Source: JAFGXF01 sp963732595
Lineage (GTDB): Bacteria; Chloroflexota; Anaerolineae; Anaerolineales; Anaerolineaceae
NCBI GenBank assembly: GCA_963732595.1
Contig: CAVSZZ010000002.1
Location: forward strand, 558,001 to 622,000
DNA length: 64,000 nucleotides
Direction: 5' to 3'
The position numbers and the translations under genes were made by a program. Of the stretch, positions 60,073-64,000 are shown in pieces (the first letter of the stretch is position 1; each line of letters begins with the position of its first letter). The notes below the pieces were generated by a model. That model ran no database searches, was not told where the DNA came from, and saw only the letters and a list, made by a program, of their open reading frames with translations.

Positions 60073-61317
60073 ATGCCGCCTGTCAACTCAACCGGGGTCT
60101 CCATCATCCTACGAAGGACATTCGCATCATTAAACCATTCCAACTATCGCTTATGGTTTGCCGGTCAGCTGGTATCGCTGGTGGGCACCTGGATGCAAAG
60201 CACAGCCCAAGGGTACCTGATCTATGATCTGACCCACTCCGCAGCCTACCTGGGGTATGTCGGATTCGCTTCCGGGTTGCCCACCGTATTCCTGACTCTG
60301 TACGGTGGTGTTGTGGCAGATCGGGTTCCACGTCGGACACTGCTGATCATCACTCAGATCTACATGATGTTTCTGGCTGCCGCCCTGGCAGCGCTGGTTT
60401 TCACCGACCTCATCCAACCCTGGCATATCCTGGTGCTGGCTTTCCTGCTTGGAATTGGCAACAGCTTTGATGCCCCCGCCAGGCAGTCCTTTGTGGTCGA
60501 ACTGGTAGGACACGATGACCTGGCCAATGCGATCGCACTCAACTCATCGATGTTCACAACCGCAAATGCAGTAGGACCGGCCGTGGCCGGGCTGACTTAT
60601 GCCGCTGTGGGACCCGCCTGGTGCTTTTCAATAAATGCCGTCTCATTCCTTGCGGTCATTGGTGCACTCAGCCTGATGCGCTTGAAGATCGGGTTGATCG
60701 AGACATCCCGGAAACCGGCCATCAAAGCCATGGGGGAAGCTTTCCACTTCATTAAATCAAAGCGGACCATCATCCTGTTATTCGCAACGGTGTTTGTTGT
60801 CGGGATGTTCGGAATGAGCCTCATGTCTCTCATGCCAGCTTGGGCTGTGGATGTCCTCAAGGGGGACGTCAAGACCAATGGCTGGTTACTCTCCGCCCGT
60901 GGGGTGGGCGCATTGATGGGCGCACTGACCGTGGCTGCTTTCAGTGCCCGCTCGGTCCGTGGCAAATTATGGTCGATTGGCAGCATGCTATTGCCTTTAC
61001 TAATGCTGGTTTTTTCCTTTATGAGCATTGTTCCTTTATCTTTGGCAGCCCTCATCCTGGTTGGATGGGCATTCATGACTGTCATGAACACGTCTAATGC
61101 TTTAGTCCAGTTGCGGGTCCCGGACAACCTGCGAGGTCGGGTGATGGGTTTTTATACGCTGCTCTTCTTCGGTGCCATGCCAGTCGGGTCATTGCTACTG
61201 GGTTGGCTGACGGATAAGGTCAGTGCTCCCTTCGCCGTCTGGGTAGCCTCCGGCGCATTGTTTATTTATTTCACATTTATATGGCTCCGTTATCCTGAGG
61301 TCAGAAAACTGGAATAA
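60073..61317 (+). CDS. MFS transporter, EntS/DHA3 type
   Basis: A 414-residue major facilitator with twelve predicted helices and the MFS_3 pattern: FASLNHSNYRLWFAGQLVSL, then VGTWMQSTAQGYLIYDLT, ADRVPRRTLLIITQ (motif A), DAPARQSFVVELVG, and LRVPDNLRGRVMGFYTLLF. These usually export siderophores, drugs or metabolites. It follows the patatin gene by 40 bases and may share the transcript. The ATG at 60,073 lacks a strong Shine-Dalgarno. The substrate is not shown by sequence. Confidence 0.9.
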   Translation: MPPVNSTGVSIILRRTFASLNHSNYRLWFAGQLVSLVGTWMQSTAQGYLIYDLTHSAAYLGYVGFASGLPTVFLTLYGGVVADRVPRRTLLIITQIYMMFLAAALAALVFTDLIQPWHILVLAFLLGIGNSFDAPARQSFVVELVGHDDLANAIALNSSMFTTANAVGPAVAGLTYAAVGPAWCFSINAVSFLAVIGALSLMRLKIGLIETSRKPAIKAMGEAFHFIKSKRTIILLFATVFVVGMFGMSLMSLMPAWAVDVLKGDVKTNGWLLSARGVGALMGALTVAAFSARSVRGKLWSIGSMLLPLLMLVFSFMSIVPLSLAALILVGWAFMTVMNTSNALVQLRVPDNLRGRVMGFYTLLFFGAMPVGSLLLGWLTDKVSAPFAVWVASGALFIYFTFIWLRYPEVRKLE

Positions 61318-61338
61318 ATCGTTTATCGGTGGTATAAA

Positions 61339-62130
61339 ATGAGTATGCAATATTCATACATCGAGAAATACGGATCCGCCGTTGAAAAAGCGCGTCTGGC
61401 ATTTCTTTTAAGTGGCACGAGACCCTCGAATAATGTCATTAAAGAATTACTTTCAGGTCAATGCGAAGATGGTGGCTGGCCTGCAAAATGGTCACATGGT
61501 CAGAGCTCACTGGATGCCACCTGTTTCCGCCTGGCCCAGGCTGAACAACTCGGTCTGTCAATTGAACAAAAACCGATCGAATTGGCCATCCGGTACCTGG
61601 TACGTCGTCAATCTTTGGATGGCAGCTGGGAAGAATCCGAATCACTCGCCAGCTGGGCACCCAAATATCTCAAACCGGGAACGTTGGAACCCCGCCTTTA
61701 CCTGGCTGCCAATTGCGGTTTCTGGGTAGCTTATTATTCCGGACGGGACAATTCCGTTCCCCGCGCGATGGGCTTTTTGATGCGATATCTTGAAGAAAAT
61801 GGCTGTCTACCATCAACACCCCAGGCCAATTGGATGTCAGCCGGTTTATGGCTGCGCATGCGCCGTTACGAAGTTGCAGATAAAGTGGTGACCGCATGTC
61901 GGGATCACATGGAAGGCTTACCGACCTCCAGCCTGGCATGGATGGGAGTCACCTTGATCATCAGCCGTATCCGTCAGAAAAATCCGATCATCAAGAAAAC
62001 GGCGGATAAACTGCTGGCTTTACGAAAACCTGGTGATTACTGGGAGAGCGAAGATGGTAAGGATTGGAATTGCCATACAACCATTGAAGCCATCCGTGTC
62101 TTGAAATTCACTAAGAAACTGGATTCCTAA
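61339..62130 (+). CDS. Prenyltransferase/squalene-oxidase-like alpha/alpha-toroid protein
   Basis: A 263-residue soluble protein made of helical repeats of about 45-50 residues, with QCEDGGWPAKW and RQSLDGSWEESES (QxxDGxW repeats of the terpene cyclase/prenyltransferase superfamily) and a late YWESEDGKDWNCHTT. The QDGSW repeats are clear, but no catalytic DxDD is seen. Relation to the longer protein at 18,998 is at the superfamily level. It lies 21 bases after the MFS stop, so it is probably co-transcribed. A strong bidirectional terminator follows. Confidence 0.65.
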   Translation: MSMQYSYIEKYGSAVEKARLAFLLSGTRPSNNVIKELLSGQCEDGGWPAKWSHGQSSLDATCFRLAQAEQLGLSIEQKPIELAIRYLVRRQSLDGSWEESESLASWAPKYLKPGTLEPRLYLAANCGFWVAYYSGRDNSVPRAMGFLMRYLEENGCLPSTPQANWMSAGLWLRMRRYEVADKVVTACRDHMEGLPTSSLAWMGVTLIISRIRQKNPIIKKTADKLLALRKPGDYWESEDGKDWNCHTTIEAIRVLKFTKKLDS

Positions 62131-62171
62131 CTTACCGAGAATGCTATATTAAATCAACACCGAAGTAAATT

Positions 62172-62197
62172 AAAAAGCCTGGTAAACCAGGCTTTTT
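62172..62197. terminator. Bidirectional terminator between toroid and sortase-fusion genes
   Basis: AAAAAGCCTGG (62,172-62,182) pairs with CCAGGCTTTTT (62,187-62,197) over a 4-base loop, giving a T-run on both strands. It is placed between convergent genes, 41 bases past one stop and 19 past the other. Confidence 0.85.
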
Positions 62198-62216
62198 GTT
62201 TAATCAGATAGAACGA

Positions 62217-64000
62217 TTAGTTCGAATTCGTCAACTCTTCGGTCACATCGATAAGAATTGCTTTAACAACGATCCGTTTCTTGTAGGTATCTGTCTTTGC
62301 ATCATATTCCTTGCATGTGACCAGGGTGATCCATGCTTTATCCTCATGCTTGAAAGCAGACATGTCATTGGATTTGACGGTTGTCACACTCCGCACCTGA
62401 TAGACATATCTCATGCCATTGGTGTGAACGATAATCTGGTCACCCCAGGCGAGATTACCCAGGTTCAGGAATGGACCTGGTTTTCCATTCGGCAGGTAAA
62501 CATGGGCCGTGATGACACTATTCCCCTTCCAGGTTGGGTAGGCGGTTTCTTCCAACCAGCCTGCCTGATCCCATAACCATGTCAGATCCCAGGAACGATC
62601 ATCCAAGGGCACACCTACCACCGGTAGTGTGATCCCCAGGATGGGTACTTCAACGGAAAGATCTCCCAGACTCTCATATGTAATCCTGGTCGTGATATCC
62701 AGGGGTGTGATCCGTCCGGGGGCAAATCCGGTGCTCGGTTGACCGGCAGGTCTCAGGATAATCTCATCTGTATCGATGTAATTATCCACGTCGATCCCAG
62801 GCGGGAAAGTCCGCTCATCAGATAGATCGTTATATTCCGTTTGAGGTTCAGAAACATCATCCGGTAGACTGGTCCACTCCCCAGTGACAGAGTTGCTGAT
62901 TTCATTACTCGCAGGGAGTGAGAGCACTGTCGCACGGAAAGTGATGATACTGTTACCACCTGTGCGAGTGAATATCGGCCACACTGCCCTGATTGTGTGG
63001 GTTGCAAGACTGTAGGTGCAGGTGGATGGGTCCTGGGCGCCCGTGGTGCAATTCAAGGCTGTCACATTACCTAATTCGAGTGGTAATTGATCGATCAACT
63101 CCACATTGAAAGCATCCGTGGTGCTGAACAGGCTATCGTGCGTCAACATCAGGGTAAAGGTAACCTCTGTTCCAACTGCAACGAGTGTGGGACTGGCTGA
63201 CTTTGTCACATTCAAACGGGATTCAACAATGTTCACATCCTCTGCAGAAGCCGGCCCCGCACTATCAGCAACACCCCATGTCAAACTAGCCTGGTTGCCA
63301 AGATCCACGCCGTTCGTATTACCAAGGCTATTAAGAACAACAGCTTCATACGTCACCCGCATGGTCACATCACCTGCGGTTGTATTGGTTAACAAACCAA
63401 AGGTAAAGACAGCCTGGCGTCCTTCATCGCGAGGATCGGTACTCGTAGGCAGATAAGTCACTCCGACCGCATTGTTACAAACATCTGCCAGAGTACCAAT
63501 CGAGGTTGTCAATCCTGCACCGGTAATACCGGTGCATCCAACAAATGCCAGACCACGATCCATGGTATCGGTCAGGATCGTCGTGCTGAATGGGCCGGGA
63601 GGAACGACCACTGAAACTTGATAGGTGACGATCTCACCGATAGCCACATTATTATCATTCGTAAAGCTCTGATTGGAATCCGTCAGGGTTTTCGTCAGGC
63701 TCAGGTCCCCTACAGCCGCGATCAACACGGTTGAGTCGTCATTATCGGTGACCGTTATGCCCGTAGAGGTCTCACCCTGAGCTGTGGCGGTATTGGTAAA
63801 ACCAGCGATTACATTGAGTACCGTACAAAGATATTCAACGTAGTCTCCTGGAAGAAGGGGTCCAAGACCGGTCGCTGCACAATCTGGTGCCAGAATATCT
63901 GTCACACTGACTATACTTAATGTAACGTCACCAGTATTTGTTACCCGGATAACGAATGTGACATCACTTCCCGATGTGACTGTTTGGCTGTCCGCTCCCT
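62217..64000 (-). CDS. DUF11-repeat surface protein with C-terminal sortase domain (5' end outside window)
   Basis: At least 593 residues; the frame is open through the window edge. The N-terminal part is several Ig-like DUF11 modules (VTFVIRVTNTGDVTLSIVSV; LTKTLTDSNQSFTNDNNVAI; LNVTKSASPTLVAVGTEVTF) as in surface adhesins. The last 145 residues are a sortase-fold domain. The catalytic triad is spaced as in SrtA: His in VITAHVYLP (codon 62,502-62,504), Cys 63 residues later in LVTCKEYD (62,313-62,315), and Arg 13 residues after the Cys. Just before the domain is QPSTGFAPG (62,715-62,741), an LPXTG-like motif. No membrane helix follows. Family assignment is clear; the physical role is inferred. 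Confidence 0.82.
   Translation of the reverse strand, partial: GADSQTVTSGSDVTFVIRVTNTGDVTLSIVSVTDILAPDCAATGLGPLLPGDYVEYLCTVLNVIAGFTNTATAQGETSTGITVTDNDDSTVLIAAVGDLSLTKTLTDSNQSFTNDNNVAIGEIVTYQVSVVVPPGPFSTTILTDTMDRGLAFVGCTGITGAGLTTSIGTLADVCNNAVGVTYLPTSTDPRDEGRQAVFTFGLLTNTTAGDVTMRVTYEAVVLNSLGNTNGVDLGNQASLTWGVADSAGPASAEDVNIVESRLNVTKSASPTLVAVGTEVTFTLMLTHDSLFSTTDAFNVELIDQLPLELGNVTALNCTTGAQDPSTCTYSLATHTIRAVWPIFTRTGGNSIITFRATVLSLPASNEISNSVTGEWTSLPDDVSEPQTEYNDLSDERTFPPGIDVDNYIDTDEIILRPAGQPSTGFAPGRITPLDITTRITYESLGDLSVEVPILGITLPVVGVPLDDRSWDLTWLWDQAGWLEETAYPTWKGNSVITAHVYLPNGKPGPFLNLGNLAWGDQIIVHTNGMRYVYQVRSVTTVKSNDMSAFKHEDKAWITLVTCKEYDAKTDTYKKRIVVKAILIDVTEELTNSN

Noticed and set aside
1..64000. CRISPR array, prophage, transposon or rRNA
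   Set aside because: No short regularly spaced repeats, integrase or transposase-like proteins, terminal inverted repeats or rRNA sequence were found on either strand by eye.

Overview
The window looks like a chromosomal stretch of a Chloroflexota bacterium, most probably of the class Anaerolineae. This is inferred from the gene repertoire and was not tested by a database search. Supporting signs are a secreted beta-helix protein ending in a YLPL-type tail, a long DUF11-repeat protein ending in a sortase domain, a threonyl-tRNA synthetase without a TGS domain behind a T-box leader, several M3/M32/M16/M24 peptidases, and a tandem roadblock and V4R gene pair. Base composition is close to balanced and gene density is high, with short gaps and many 1-4 base overlaps. 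I see no prophage, transposase, CRISPR array or rRNA.

Layout. 1-4.9 kb: a xylose-type ABC importer, with a tandemly duplicated binding protein, a double ATPase and a permease. 5.2-10.6 kb: an aldo/keto reductase remnant, oligopeptidase F, dCMP deaminase, an M23 peptidase, a pirin and a HAD hydrolase. 10.7-13.2 kb: a MATE exporter with its LacI-type regulator and a matching operator. 13.6-18.1 kb: a lipoprotein GH18 chitinase, a secreted beta-helix protein and the initiator tRNA-Met. 18.2-20 kb: small membrane proteins and an alpha/alpha-toroid protein. 20-27.6 kb: T-box plus thrS, a BMP lipoprotein, a membrane-anchored nuclease with a nucleotidyltransferase, an ATP-cone/uridine kinase fusion and selA. 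27.7-31.1 kb: an M24 peptidase, tsaD and a membrane protein. 31.2-37.2 kb: a channel-like protein, an ECF sigma/anti-sigma pair, OsmC, a roadblock-V4R-glycosyltransferase operon and an L,D-transpeptidase. 37.3-46.8 kb: M32, phosphoglycerate dehydrogenase, M16C, gyrB and membrane proteins. 47-54.5 kb: an MBL hydrolase, SpoIIM-like, tsaC, prmC, a GIN-domain protein, prfA and a YgjP-like protease. 54.6-62.1 kb: a cupredoxin, ADP-ribosylglycohydrolase, GNAT, transaldolase-CMD-patatin, MFS and a second toroid protein. 62.2 kb to the right edge: the DUF11-sortase fusion on the minus strand.

Two points need attention. First, between about 21.26 and 26.88 kb six neighbouring genes are broken, and I can repair every one by removing single extra bases (15 in all, never a missing base). 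Each repaired gene then has a length divisible by three. This points to insertion-type sequence error rather than decay. One similar extra base breaks the second xylF domain near 1,062-1,065. Second, the most unusual architecture is at the right edge: an adhesin-like repeat protein carries a sortase domain with correctly spaced His, Cys and Arg, and an LPXTG-like QPSTG site lies just before that domain in the same chain.

Functionally the region mixes housekeeping (thrS, gyrB, prfA/prmC, tsaC/tsaD, initiator tRNA, selA) with carbohydrate and peptide use (xylose import, chitin hydrolysis, many metallopeptidases) and cell-surface construction. This fits a heterotroph living on polymers and cell debris.
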